64,000 nt of DNA, taken from Acidobacteriota bacterium (GTDB lineage Bacteria > Acidobacteriota > Blastocatellia > UBA7656). The stretch spans positions 1 through 64,000 of the forward strand of contig JACQDB010000034.1 in NCBI GenBank assembly GCA_016201275.1, in the 5' to 3' direction. Positions 33,722 through 42,130 of this stretch are shown in pieces. How positions within the stretch are numbered: the stretch's first letter is position 1; every line of letters starts with the position of its first letter. A program made the position numbers and the translations under genes. Under the pieces are notes generated by a model. It made no database searches. It saw nothing but the letters and a program-made list of their open reading frames with translations, and was not told where the DNA came from.

Positions 33722-35110
33722 ATGACAGACGTAATGATTTTAGCCGCAGGGCTAGGCACGCGCATGAAATCGCGGCGCGCCAAAGTCCTGCATGAACTCG
33801 CAGGCCGTCCGCTCATCGCGCACGTTATTCGCGCTGCGTTCGCGCTCCATCCTGCATCCCTCATCACCATCATCGGCCATCAGGCGGACGAAGTGGAACG
33901 CGCCGCCCGCCAAGCCGTAGCGCAATTGGTTGATGACGGCAACTTGACGCCGCCCGAATTATTTTTTGCCGTGCAGACCGAACAAAAAGGCACAGGCCAC
34001 GCGGTGATGGCGGCGCGTGAAGTTTTACAAAGCCGCACCGCGCCCTTGATTGTCACCGCCGGTGATGTGCCGATGATGCAGGGCGCTATGCTCAAGCGCT
34101 TGTTGGAAACGCACAATCAGGAACACAACGACGCGACAGTGTTGACCGTGAAGATGGACGAGCCGTTCGGTTACGGACGCATCATACGCGACGCCGAAGG
34201 CCGCTACCTGCGTTGCGTCGAACAGAAAGACGGCACCCCCGAAGAACTCGCTGTCAAAGAGATCAACGTCAGCATCTATTGTTTCAATCCCGCGTCTTTG
34301 CTGGGCGCGTTGGCGCATTTGAAAGCTGACAACGCGCAGCAGGAATTTTATTTGACCGATGTGCCGGAGATTCTGCTGCGTCAGGGCCAACGTCTGGGCG
34401 TCTTCTGTTATGAACATACCGAAGAGGTGCGCGGCATCAACACCCGCGTAGAGCTTGCCGAGTTGGAACGTCAGTTGCGCGATCAAAAATTGCGCGAGTT
34501 GATGTTGGCGGGTGTCACCATTGTTGATCCGGCAACGACCTACATTCATCAGGACGTAGTGATCGGCCCGGACACCATCATTCATCCACAGGTCATCATC
34601 GAAGGCGCAAGCCGTATCGGCGCAGGCTGCGTGATTCATTCGTGGAGTCGTTTGACCAATGTGCAAATGGATGACGATGTGCGCGTGAATAATTCCTGCA
34701 TCATCGAAAACACCACGTTGCACAGCGGTTCCAGTATTGGGCCGTTTGCACGTCTGCGAATGAACGCAGAAATTGGGGAAAATGCGGTGATTGGTAATTT
34801 CGTAGAAGTGAAGAAATCGAAGATCGGCAAAGACACCAAGGCGCAGCATCTGACGTATTTGGGTGACGCGACGCTCGGCGAAAAGGTGAACATTGGCGCG
34901 GGCACCATCACCTGCAATTTTGATGGAGTTCGCAAACACGAAACGATCATCGAAGACAACGTGAAGATTGGCAGCGACACCATGTTGGTCGCGCCGGTGC
35001 GCGTCGGCAAAGGTTCGGTGACCGGAGCCGGAACCGTGGTGACCAAAGATGTGCCGCCGGATTCGTTAGTCGTTGGCGTACCGGCGGTGGTGAAAAAGAA
35101 GTTTCGATAA
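33722..35110 (+). CDS. glmU: Bifunctional UDP-N-acetylglucosamine pyrophosphorylase / glucosamine-1-phosphate N-acetyltransferase
   Basis: 462 residues, normal length. The N-terminal uridylyltransferase domain begins ILAAGLGTRMKSRRAKVLHE (pyrophosphorylase signature GLGTRM-S-PK-like) and contains QKGTGHAVMAA. The C-terminal left-handed beta-helix has hexapeptide repeats from residue 250, with the acetyltransferase residues in FVEVKKSKIG and YLGDATLGEKVNIGAGTITC. The two domains acetylate glucosamine-1-phosphate and convert it to UDP-GlcNAc for peptidoglycan and lipopolysaccharide. It is followed by glmS 172 bp downstream and preceded by yvcK. Confidence 0.97.
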   Translation: MTDVMILAAGLGTRMKSRRAKVLHELAGRPLIAHVIRAAFALHPASLITIIGHQADEVERAARQAVAQLVDDGNLTPPELFFAVQTEQKGTGHAVMAAREVLQSRTAPLIVTAGDVPMMQGAMLKRLLETHNQEHNDATVLTVKMDEPFGYGRIIRDAEGRYLRCVEQKDGTPEELAVKEINVSIYCFNPASLLGALAHLKADNAQQEFYLTDVPEILLRQGQRLGVFCYEHTEEVRGINTRVELAELERQLRDQKLRELMLAGVTIVDPATTYIHQDVVIGPDTIIHPQVIIEGASRIGAGCVIHSWSRLTNVQMDDDVRVNNSCIIENTTLHSGSSIGPFARLRMNAEIGENAVIGNFVEVKKSKIGKDTKAQHLTYLGDATLGEKVNIGAGTITCNFDGVRKHETIIEDNVKIGSDTMLVAPVRVGKGSVTGAGTVVTKDVPPDSLVVGVPAVVKKKFR

Positions 35111-35282
35111 AGCAACTTATAGAAAAGCCCGTAAATGAGACGGGCGAGGTTCTTGCAATTCGCAAGAGTAACAACTTTCACTGAGGCTCTTGGTTCTTCT
35201 CCAATCGCTATTCTCCTACTTTTGAAGGACGCGGTTGAGAATGAAGCAACACCACCTGGAGTGAAAGCAGAGGAAGAAAATT
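35111..35282 (+). promoter_or_regulatory. glmU-glmS leader with two small hairpins
   Basis: GCCCGT pairs with ACGGGC at 35127-35145, and TCTTGC with GCAAGA at 35151-35167, in tandem 80-150 nt before the glmS start codon. Neither has a T-tract. The conserved core of the glmS ribozyme is not recognisable. It could be a weak terminator or a leader structure. Confidence 0.35.
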
Positions 35283-37145
35283 ATGTGCGGAATCGTTGGA
35301 TATGTCGGAGATAAACAGGTCGTCGGCGTCATCATTGACGGCTTGAGGAAATTGGAATATCGCGGCTATGACTCGGCGGGTATAGCCGTGGTGGATGAAA
35401 GCGCGCATATGGAAATCCGTCGCGCTGAAGGCAAGCTCAGAAACCTTGAAGAGGTCATACGCTTGAAACCGCTTGATGGCACTTACGGCATCGGCCACAC
35501 ACGCTGGGCGACGCACGGGCGACCAACCGAAGAAAATGCTCACCCGCATCGTGATGCTTCGGGCAACATCGTCGTCGTTCATAACGGCGTCATTGATAAT
35601 TTCCTGCCGCTTAAACGCAAGCTGCAAGATGCCGGTCATCAGTTTGTCACCGAAACCGATACCGAAGTCATCGCTCATCTGATCGGCAAATATTTCGACG
35701 AAGGCGCAGGCAGTCTGGAAGCCGCCACCCGTCGTGCGCTGGGCGAACTGCGCGGCATTTATGCGCTGGCTATTGTGTCGGTCAAGGAGCCGGAAAAGAT
35801 TGTCGCCGTGCGCCAGGGGCCGCCCATCGTCATCGGACTGGGGCAGAATGAATACTTCGTGGCGTCCGACATTCCACCGATTCTCTATCACACCCGCGAT
35901 CTGTTTTTTCTGGGCGATGGTGAAATGGCCATCGTCACACGCGCTGGCGTAACCGTCACCGACTTTGAAGGCAACTCGATTACGCCGCACGTTCAGCACA
36001 TCACCTGGGACCCGATTATGGCGGAAAAAGGCGGCTTCAAACACTATATGCTCAAAGAAATTTACGAGCAGCCACGCGCCATACGCGACACCGTTTTAGG
36101 GCGCGTCTCGCAACAGACAGGCCGCGTTTATCTGGACCAGATGGAGATCCGCGAAAGCGAATTTCGCAACTTCACTTCGATTAAAGCGATTGCCTGCGGC
36201 ACCAGTCTGCACGCGGCTATGGCGGGCAAATATATGCTCGAAGAACTGGCGCGCCTCCCCGTAGAGATTGATTACGCTTCAGAGTTTCGTTACCGCGACC
36301 CGATTATTGACGACAAAACTTTGGTCGTAGCGATTTCGCAATCCGGCGAAACCGCCGACACGTTGGCGGCGGTACGCGAATCGAAAGCCAAGGGCGCAAA
36401 GATTCTTTCGATCTGCAACGTGCAAGGCTCTATGTTGACACGCGAATCGCACGGCACGATTTTAACTCACGCCGGGCCGGAAATTGGCGTCGCGTCAACC
36501 AAAGCTTTCACCAGTCAGATGACGGTGTTTTATTTACTGGCATTGTACCTGGCGCAACTTCGCGGCCTGCTGAACGAAGCGGAATCGCTGGAACACGTTC
36601 GCGCTTTGAACAGCTTGCCGGTGAAGATGGAAACGCTTTTGGGCTGCGACGAGCAGATCGAAAAACTGGCGCGTGAATTTCATCGAGCGCAGGATTTTCT
36701 TTACCTCGGACGCGGCATCAATTTTCCGATTGCGCTGGAAGGCGCTTTGAAATTGAAAGAGATTTCCTACATACACGCCGAAGGTTATCCGGCGGGTGAA
36801 ATGAAACACGGGCCGAATGCGTTGATTGACGAGCAACTGCCGGTGGTGGTCATCGCCACGCAGGATGACAACAGCGAAACCTCGAAGTTGAGATTTGAAA
36901 AGACGCTATCGAATATGGTCGAAGTCAAAGCGCGTGATGGCAAAGTGATTGCGTTGGTCACCGAAGGCGACACCGAAGCGCGGCAAGTCGCCGACCATAT
37001 CATAGAGATTCCGGCGGCCAGTGATTTAATTTCGCCGACGCTTGCCATCGTGCCTTTGCAGTTATTGGCGTATCACATCGGCGTGCGACGCGGTTGCGAT
37101 GTTGACCAGCCGCGCAATCTGGCGAAGTCGGTCACGGTGGAGTAA
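35283..37145 (+). CDS. glmS: Glutamine-fructose-6-phosphate aminotransferase (isomerising)
   Basis: 620 residues, normal length. The glutaminase domain starts MCGIVGYVG with the catalytic Cys2, which is exposed after Met removal, and carries [17 protein letters not shown]. Two SIS sugar-isomerase domains follow ([19 protein letters not shown], then [15 protein letters not shown] and [20 protein letters not shown]), and it ends LAKSVTVE. It makes glucosamine-6-phosphate from fructose-6-phosphate and glutamine, the committed step towards UDP-GlcNAc. AGAGGAAG precedes the ATG. Position after yvcK and glmU places enzyme, downstream enzyme and likely activator in one cluster. Confidence 0.98.
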   Translation: MCGIVGYVGDKQVVGVIIDGLRKLEYRGYDSAGIAVVDESAHMEIRRAEGKLRNLEEVIRLKPLDGTYGIGHTRWATHGRPTEENAHPHRDASGNIVVVHNGVIDNFLPLKRKLQDAGHQFVTETDTEVIAHLIGKYFDEGAGSLEAATRRALGELRGIYALAIVSVKEPEKIVAVRQGPPIVIGLGQNEYFVASDIPPILYHTRDLFFLGDGEMAIVTRAGVTVTDFEGNSITPHVQHITWDPIMAEKGGFKHYMLKEIYEQPRAIRDTVLGRVSQQTGRVYLDQMEIRESEFRNFTSIKAIACGTSLHAAMAGKYMLEELARLPVEIDYASEFRYRDPIIDDKTLVVAISQSGETADTLAAVRESKAKGAKILSICNVQGSMLTRESHGTILTHAGPEIGVASTKAFTSQMTVFYLLALYLAQLRGLLNEAESLEHVRALNSLPVKMETLLGCDEQIEKLAREFHRAQDFLYLGRGINFPIALEGALKLKEISYIHAEGYPAGEMKHGPNALIDEQLPVVVIATQDDNSETSKLRFEKTLSNMVEVKARDGKVIALVTEGDTEARQVADHIIEIPAASDLISPTLAIVPLQLLAYHIGVRRGCDVDQPRNLAKSVTVE

Positions 37146-37265
37146 CAATGGATTTTGCGCGGGACATTGATAAAGCCAAAACGCAGGATGCTGGCGGCAA
37201 GCGTCATCGTCTCTAGCTCTCAAATTCAAGATGACTGACGGCTCCACGGAGTGAGAAAGGCAAGA

Positions 37266-37337
37266 GTTTCGTAGTCCCGCCTTGAGGCGAAAGCGTAGGA
37301 AAGCGAGCGCTTCCGCCTCAAGGCGGGACTACGAAAC
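37266..37337. repeat. Perfect 24-bp inverted repeat downstream of glmS
   Basis: GTTTCGTAGTCCCGCCTTGA plus GGCG at the left is matched exactly by its reverse complement at 37314-37337, with 24 bp between them. On RNA it would be a very stable stem-loop, and it may protect or end the glmS transcript. Confidence 0.8.
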
Positions 37338-37373
37338 CTCTCGCTTCATTAAGTCACTACCGGCAAACTTACT

Positions 37374-37958
37374 TAGCTCGACTTTGTACAATTTCAGATT
37401 GAACCACACCAATCAAGCGCTGCCGTTGCGGTTCGCGCTTGGAATTATTGAACCTCACCTCAACAAGCTGAGGCTCAATAATTCCAAGGGTTGAAAAAGC
37501 CAATGAAATCAGGCTGCTTCGCCGCTGAAAATCTAGCAACTGCGAGCCGAGGCAGTGAGGCAATTCATCTGAATCCCCCCAACGGAGAGCCGAGGCGGTT
37601 TGGCCATTCGTTTGAATCCCCCCAACGGCAGTTGGGAGATGCTTAAAGTCCAGCCTACACACCCAGCAAGCAAAGTTTTTTTGCAATCCCCCCAACGGTA
37701 GTTGGGGGATGCTTAAAGTCCAGCCTACAGAGCATCGGGCAAGGTTGGACTGTAACTATGCCCCGATTTCCATCGGGGGATTGGTTTATCGGTAGCAGCG
37801 TTTCGTAGGTTGGACTTTAACTATCCCCCAACTTCCGTTGGGGGGATTCGTTGATCTTTGGCGGTGTTTCGTAGGTTGGACTTTAACCATCCCCCAACTG
37901 CCGTTGGGGGGATTGGCAAGCTCGGTTCGCCTCTGAAAAATGTACAAAGTCGAGCTTA
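37374..37958. repeat. Family E foldback element with five hairpin units (copy E2)
   Basis: 585 bp with TA borders and ends GCTCGACTTTGTACA / TGTACAAAGTCGAGC. The arms carry hairpins of the type CCCCCAAC-nnnn-GTTGGGGG at about 37618, 37688, 37761, 37824 and 37890, each followed or preceded by TTAAAGTCCAGCCTAC or its complement. The first two point one way and the last three the other, so the whole element can fold back on itself. The spacers also recur between units and in E3. Non-coding. Confidence 0.88.
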
Positions 37959-37984
37959 GGGAAGGGGAAGAAAATCTCATCCCA

Positions 37985-38071
37985 TCATTCCCGTTGAGAA
38001 GCGGTCTGTGACCGCTGGACTGGCGGTCACAGACCGCTTCTCAACCCATCGCACACTTCTGCAAGCCGCTA
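37985..38071. repeat. Family F element, left end altered (copy F2)
   Basis: GTTGAGAAGCGGTCTGTGAC and its complement GTCACAGACCGCTTCTCAAC form a hairpin at 37993-38045. It is followed by CCATCGCACACTTCTGCAAG and a CGCTA end as in the other F copies. The left terminus is not recognisable next to element E2. Confidence 0.65.
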
Positions 38072-38223
38072 TCGTAGTCGTAAGTTCGGAATCGCTTTGC
38101 CTGGTCGAGCATCTGCGAACGATTCACCTCATAGCCGTGCAGTAAAATAAGAGTGCCTTGATGGTTTCCTGCGGGATTGCAAATTTCGCCCAACTCATAA
38201 CGCCTGAACTTCTCTTCCATCTT

Positions 38224-39933
38224 CTACAAACGACCGGCGCGGAATTCTTCGACCAGATAATCGCAAGCCCTAGCCGTCAAAGCCATCATTGTCAGCGTAG
38301 GATTTTGATTGCTGCTCGAAACGAAGCTTGCGCCATCGGTGACAAATAAATTTTTCACGTCGTGCGCCTGATTGAATTTGTTCAACACCGATGTCTTCGG
38401 GTCGTTGCCCATGCGCGCTGTGCCGGTTTCGTGAACGCTGAAGCCGGGAATAGACAAAGGACCGCGCCGCGTCTTGATCTCTTGTGCGCCTGCCGCTCGC
38501 AACATCTCTTCCGCCGTGTCGCCCATGTCTTTGGTGATCTCGCGTTCGTTGTCGCCAAACGCCATCTCGATGTGTAACGCCGGAATGCCCCATTTATCCA
38601 CTACGTTTTTATCCAGGCTGACGTGATTTTCAAAACGCGCCAGACATTCGCCGTACCCGAACAGTCGTATAGACCACGGGTGTTCATCGCGCACTGACTT
38701 CTTAAACTCGCCACCGAAACCTTGCAAGTTTTTCGCGTGAGCGTAAAGCGATTGCCCGGAACTACCTTGAAAGCCATAGCCACGTATGAATTTGTCATGC
38801 CTGGTCTTGACGTTGCGAAAACGCGGCACATAGATGCCGTTGGCGCGTCCGTCTTGCTCCATAGATTTTTTATTGAGCATAGGCATGACGCCATCCGCGC
38901 CGCCCTGTTTGCAGTGATCCATCAGATAATGTCCCAACACGCCTGAGCTATTGGCCAGACCATTCGGATACAGCGGCGACGTAGAGTGCAACAAAATGCG
39001 GGTTGATTCGAGCGTTCCTGCACACAGCACCACGGTTTTGCCGAAGACTTCGCGGGGCGTCCGGGTGAGGCCGTCAAGGTACTGCACGCCTCTGGCTTTG
39101 CCTGTGTGTGGGTCAACGATGACGTGACTGACAACGGCGTGAGTGATGAGTTTCATGCGCCCTGTGCGCGCCGCTGCCGGAAGCGTTGACGCGGGGCTGC
39201 TGTAATAAGAGCCGGTCGTGCAACCTCTGTCGCAATGGCCGCACCAGTGACAAGCGGCGCGTGCATTCGGAGTTCCCTGATGAATCGGTTTGGTCAAGAT
39301 AGCGGCGCGGCCTATGATGACGCGGCGCAGCGGGTCGCCTAGATGTTCAACGGCCTTTTTCAATTTCAACTCGCCGCAGGTGAAGGCCATAGGCGGCAGA
39401 AATTTGCTGTCGGGCAATTGCGGCAGATTTTCTACCGAGCCGCTGATGCCGATGAACTCTTCGACCTTGTCGTAATAGGGCGCGATCTCTTCATAACTGA
39501 TCGGCCAGTCGTCGCCATAGCCGTCGTGACTCTTGGCTTTGAAATCGTAATTGGAAAGTCTGTAGGTTTGTCTGCCCCAGGGAATCGAACGTCCGCCCAC
39601 TTGCCGCGAGCGTATCCAGTAAAACGGTTTGTCGGCAGGCGTGGTGTAAGGGTTTTCGATGTCGTTGACGAAGAGGTGTCGCCCGTATTCGTCGCAGGCA
39701 TAATTGCGGCTTTGAATCGGCTGCGTGCGTTGATATTCCTGTTGATTGCCAAAGCCGCGATACGGCATTTCATACGGCCATTTGTGTTCGGTGAAATCGT
39801 TCAAGGGGTCGAGCTTGCGCCCGGCTTCGAGGACAAGCACGCGCAAGCCTTTTTCGGTTAGCTCTTTTGCCGCCCAGCCCCCCGTAGCGCCTGAGCCTAC
39901 AATTATCGCATCATATATTTCCTGCTTTGCCAT
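38224..39933 (-). CDS. GMC family oxidoreductase (FAD-dependent)
   Basis: 569 residues. The N-terminal FAD dinucleotide-binding motif is [20 protein letters not shown], ending in the VLEAGR signature (about residues 7-38). The C-terminal GMC domain shows [20 protein letters not shown] with the catalytic histidine, and the NQNPTLT asparagine segment. A Cys-rich stretch, [19 protein letters not shown], is typical of the bacterial subgroup that includes gluconate- and choline-type dehydrogenases. Many members pair with a small subunit carrying a twin-arginine signal and with a cytochrome c; neither is encoded next to it. The substrate is unknown, probably a sugar or sugar acid. AGGAG precedes the ATG. 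No signal peptide is visible. Confidence 0.92.
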   Translation of the reverse strand: MAKQEIYDAIIVGSGATGGWAAKELTEKGLRVLVLEAGRKLDPLNDFTEHKWPYEMPYRGFGNQQEYQRTQPIQSRNYACDEYGRHLFVNDIENPYTTPADKPFYWIRSRQVGGRSIPWGRQTYRLSNYDFKAKSHDGYGDDWPISYEEIAPYYDKVEEFIGISGSVENLPQLPDSKFLPPMAFTCGELKLKKAVEHLGDPLRRVIIGRAAILTKPIHQGTPNARAACHWCGHCDRGCTTGSYYSSPASTLPAAARTGRMKLITHAVVSHVIVDPHTGKARGVQYLDGLTRTPREVFGKTVVLCAGTLESTRILLHSTSPLYPNGLANSSGVLGHYLMDHCKQGGADGVMPMLNKKSMEQDGRANGIYVPRFRNVKTRHDKFIRGYGFQGSSGQSLYAHAKNLQGFGGEFKKSVRDEHPWSIRLFGYGECLARFENHVSLDKNVVDKWGIPALHIEMAFGDNEREITKDMGDTAEEMLRAAGAQEIKTRRGPLSIPGFSVHETGTARMGNDPKTSVLNKFNQAHDVKNLFVTDGASFVSSSNQNPTLTMMALTARACDYLVEEFRAGRL

Positions 39934-40182
39934 CGCTTTGCTCCTGATTTTTAAGATGAGGAAAAGCTTAGACGAAGCGCCGCGTGTTGTGAAGTTGAAT
40001 GATTAATTTGTACCTCACGATTGCGACGCTCATGGTTTAGAAGTTATTAAATCCCGCTTGCTATTGCACCACGTCGGCGTCGCGCAATGGCGCGGCGCGG
40101 CGGACTGCCGCCGAAGGCTCGTTCCTTGAGGTTGCGAATCGCGGCAATAACTTCAGGGGTTTCCGAGCGCATAGTGATTCGA

Positions 40183-40274
40183 TAGCGGGTTGCAGAGGGG
40201 TGCGATTGGTTGAGCGGCGGTCACAGACCGCCGCTCAACCAGGTGTTGTAGTCATGGGCAAATGCAATTCGCTA
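40183..40274. repeat. Family F element (copy F3)
   Basis: 92 bp with TA borders, in the opposite orientation to the copy at 61402. The interior palindrome GGTTGAGCGGCGGTCACAGA pairs with its continuation ending CCGCCGCTCAACC. The ends are GCGGGTTGCAGAGGGG and GGGCAAATGCAATTCGC. Confidence 0.85.
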
Positions 40275-40394
40275 TATTTCGTAACTACTCCGCCTGATCG
40301 AAAATTGCTGGTCGCTTCGTTTTGCGCCGTAGGCGCACAGGAGATTAGCCGGTGGGAAAGCCAGGGGAAGGCGCAGGCGGCTTGACGGTCGCGC

Positions 40395-40640
40395 ACTGGA
40401 AGAGCGCCGGAGGCTTGCAACGTCGCCTCTCCTGCACCCTTTCAGAGCGCGAAGAATTTGACTAAGGATGGTGGATGAAATCAAGTGCAACCTTGTACGG
40501 GCGACCACAGAGGGTCGCCCGTACAGGGCATTGGAAAAGCGCTCAAGTCTTGCACTTGATTTCATCCACCATCCTAACTGGCTTCCATTGCCTACAGCAC
40601 TGGCTACTCTCCTACGCCCCTGCGAGGCAAAAGGGATGCG
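40395..40640. repeat. Intergenic repeat of type I, interrupted by a family D element
   Basis: On the minus strand the sequence (GCAGGGGCGTAGGAGAG, GCCAGTGCTGTAGGCAATGG, then TTCTTCGCGCTCTGAAAGGG) follows the repeat at 11980-12075, except that element D1 (40463-40576) splits it. GC-rich flanks at 40300-40395 may belong to the same repeat. Confidence 0.55.
40463..40576. repeat. Family D MITE-like element (copy D1), nested insertion
   Basis: 114 bp with TA borders and inverted ends AGGATGGTGGATGAAATCAA / TTGATTTCATCCACCATCC. The interior carries TACGGGCGACC paired with GGTCGCCCGTA. It splits the type I repeat. A damaged second copy lies at 49634-49735. Confidence 0.85.
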
Positions 40641-40644
40641 TCGT

Positions 40645-40746
40645 TAGAGCGGGTCGCGGAATTCCAGCAATCGCCCATATGTTGTAGATGATTACACCAT
40701 CACACACAATATCTGGACAGAATACCCATTTATGCAACCCGCGCTA
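40645..40746. repeat. Family A MITE-like element (copy A3)
   Basis: 102 bp with TA borders and ends GAGCGGGTCGCG / GCAACCCGCGC. It lies 52 bp beyond the stop codon of the sigma-factor gene at 40798. Confidence 0.85.
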
Positions 40747-40797
40747 GTTACTATATTTCACAAGCCCCCAAAGTTGGCGTTACATTTTTTGCGCTTC

Positions 40798-41883
40798 TCA
40801 AAATCCCAATTCCTTCATGCGTCTGGCCAGACGCAATCGCGCCGTCTTTCGCAAATTGATTACCTGTTGGCGCTGTAGTCCGAACGCGGCAGCGATGCTC
40901 TGATCGTCCATCGGCAAGTGATTCCAAATTTCCGCCAACCAATCGGCGGCCTGGTCGAGCGCCACGGCAAGTTCAGCGAACGTCGCTACGCCGGTGATGA
41001 GAAATAAATCAATGGCGCAATTGCCTTGCTCGTCTTTCAAATTCAACAACAACGCCGCTACGTGACGCGGCGTCAATTGCTGAATTTCGCTCCACAGGGT
41101 TTGCAGATACAGGCGCTGGTCAAACTCTCTGGCGAGGTTGGTGCGGGTGTCGGCCAATTGTTCAAACCAAGGTTCCGCGTCTCTATGCTCTTTTTCCAAC
41201 GACTCATCTTTGAGGTTCCAGAGTGTGGCGACTGCGCTAACCAGCGCATCCAGCTCAACCGGCGCAGTCGTCCAATGGAAAATCGCGGTCAGCACTTCCA
41301 ATAAACTCGCGCCGCTTGCGCTGCCTTGCGGCAACCTCTTATTGATAGCCGTCCGCGCTGCATCCGACCATTCTTCAAGGTGGAGATTGGTTGTCGCCTC
41401 AAGCGCCATATCGGGCTGCTCAACTTGCCAATGCGCGAAACCCGCCAGCCATTGCGCCTCGGCGCTTTCCCACAACGCGAAACCCGTTTGATGCGTGAGA
41501 AAATAGCGCAGCTTGTTTTTCAGGCTGTAGCGTTGCGGGTACTTGCGGCGCAGATACAAATGGCAAGCGCGATAGGCAACCACGGCAACATAGCTGCGAA
41601 GATTGCGTATGCCCACCGTTTCGGGATGGTTTTTGAGGTCGGCAAGGCGGGTCAAAAATTGCAACAGCGCTTCGCTGCATACATCTTCGGCATCGCGGCT
41701 GGCGGCGCGAGACGCATTGTGCGTGACATAAACCCGCAGCTTGAAGCCGACGATGTTTTTCACCAGCGGTTCAACGTGGTCAGCGATTAATTGCGCCAGC
41801 AGTTCTTGCGCCCGCGCTTCGTCTTCGGCTTGAAGAAAAGGCAGCAACAAAACATCGGACGACGTTGTGATTTCTATGCTCAT
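40798..41883 (-). CDS. Divergent sigma-70 family RNA polymerase sigma factor
   Basis: 361 residues, about twice the size of a normal ECF sigma factor. Residues 55-125 look like region 2 (SRDAEDVCSEALLQFLTRLA, then NLRSYVAVVAYRACHLYLRR). The last 50 residues look like region 4, a helix-turn-helix in DDQSIAAAFGLQRQQVINLR. About 170 residues between them are acidic, Trp-rich and helical, and correspond to no sigma region I know. The next gene upstream on the same strand is the TPR-CHAT gene at 42131, with a family A element between them, so the two may form a signalling pair. Membership of the sigma family is a confident reading; promoter targets are unknown. Confidence 0.75.
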   Translation of the reverse strand: MSIEITTSSDVLLLPFLQAEDEARAQELLAQLIADHVEPLVKNIVGFKLRVYVTHNASRAASRDAEDVCSEALLQFLTRLADLKNHPETVGIRNLRSYVAVVAYRACHLYLRRKYPQRYSLKNKLRYFLTHQTGFALWESAEAQWLAGFAHWQVEQPDMALEATTNLHLEEWSDAARTAINKRLPQGSASGASLLEVLTAIFHWTTAPVELDALVSAVATLWNLKDESLEKEHRDAEPWFEQLADTRTNLAREFDQRLYLQTLWSEIQQLTPRHVAALLLNLKDEQGNCAIDLFLITGVATFAELAVALDQAADWLAEIWNHLPMDDQSIAAAFGLQRQQVINLRKTARLRLARRMKELGF

Positions 41884-41966
41884 CGCTTCACGATTTGCTC
41901 AGGGTCAAAACCAAATTATTTCACCACGAAGAACACCAAGACCACGAAACCGGAGGATCAATTAAT

Positions 41967-42068
41967 TAGAAGGTGTCGCAGAAATGGATTTTCTGTCTAG
42001 ATATTGTGTGTGATGGTTTAACCACACACAATATCTGGACTGTTTCTGGGATTCTGCGACACGCTCTA
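41967..42068. repeat. Family A MITE-like element (copy A4)
   Basis: 102 bp with TA borders and ends GAAGGTGTCGCAG / CTGCGACACGCTC. Its centre, CCAGATATTGTGTG against CACACAATATCTGG, is the best-preserved palindrome of the family. It lies inside a degenerate inverted repeat (about 41918-42100) and 62 bp past the stop codon of the CHAT gene. Confidence 0.88.
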
Positions 42069-42130
42069 ATTATTCTCGTGTTCTTGGTGTTCTTCCTGGT
42101 TGAGAAACTCATTTTATTTTCTACCCCCGT

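Noticed and set aside
34025-34939. Open frame of about 300 codons opposite glmU
   Set aside because: It lies fully inside an unambiguous glmU gene and has no recognised protein features.
35111-35282. glmS ribozyme
   Set aside because: The leader is short and the conserved catalytic core sequence is not recognisable.
37600-37915. Array of similar units separated by 22-40 bp spacers, superficially like a CRISPR array
   Set aside because: Units change orientation half-way, spacers are themselves repeated within and between elements, and no cas genes are present. It is the interior of a foldback element.
41326-41790. Open frame opposite the sigma-factor gene
   Set aside because: The minus-strand frame shows sigma regions 2 and 4, while this frame shows nothing recognisable.
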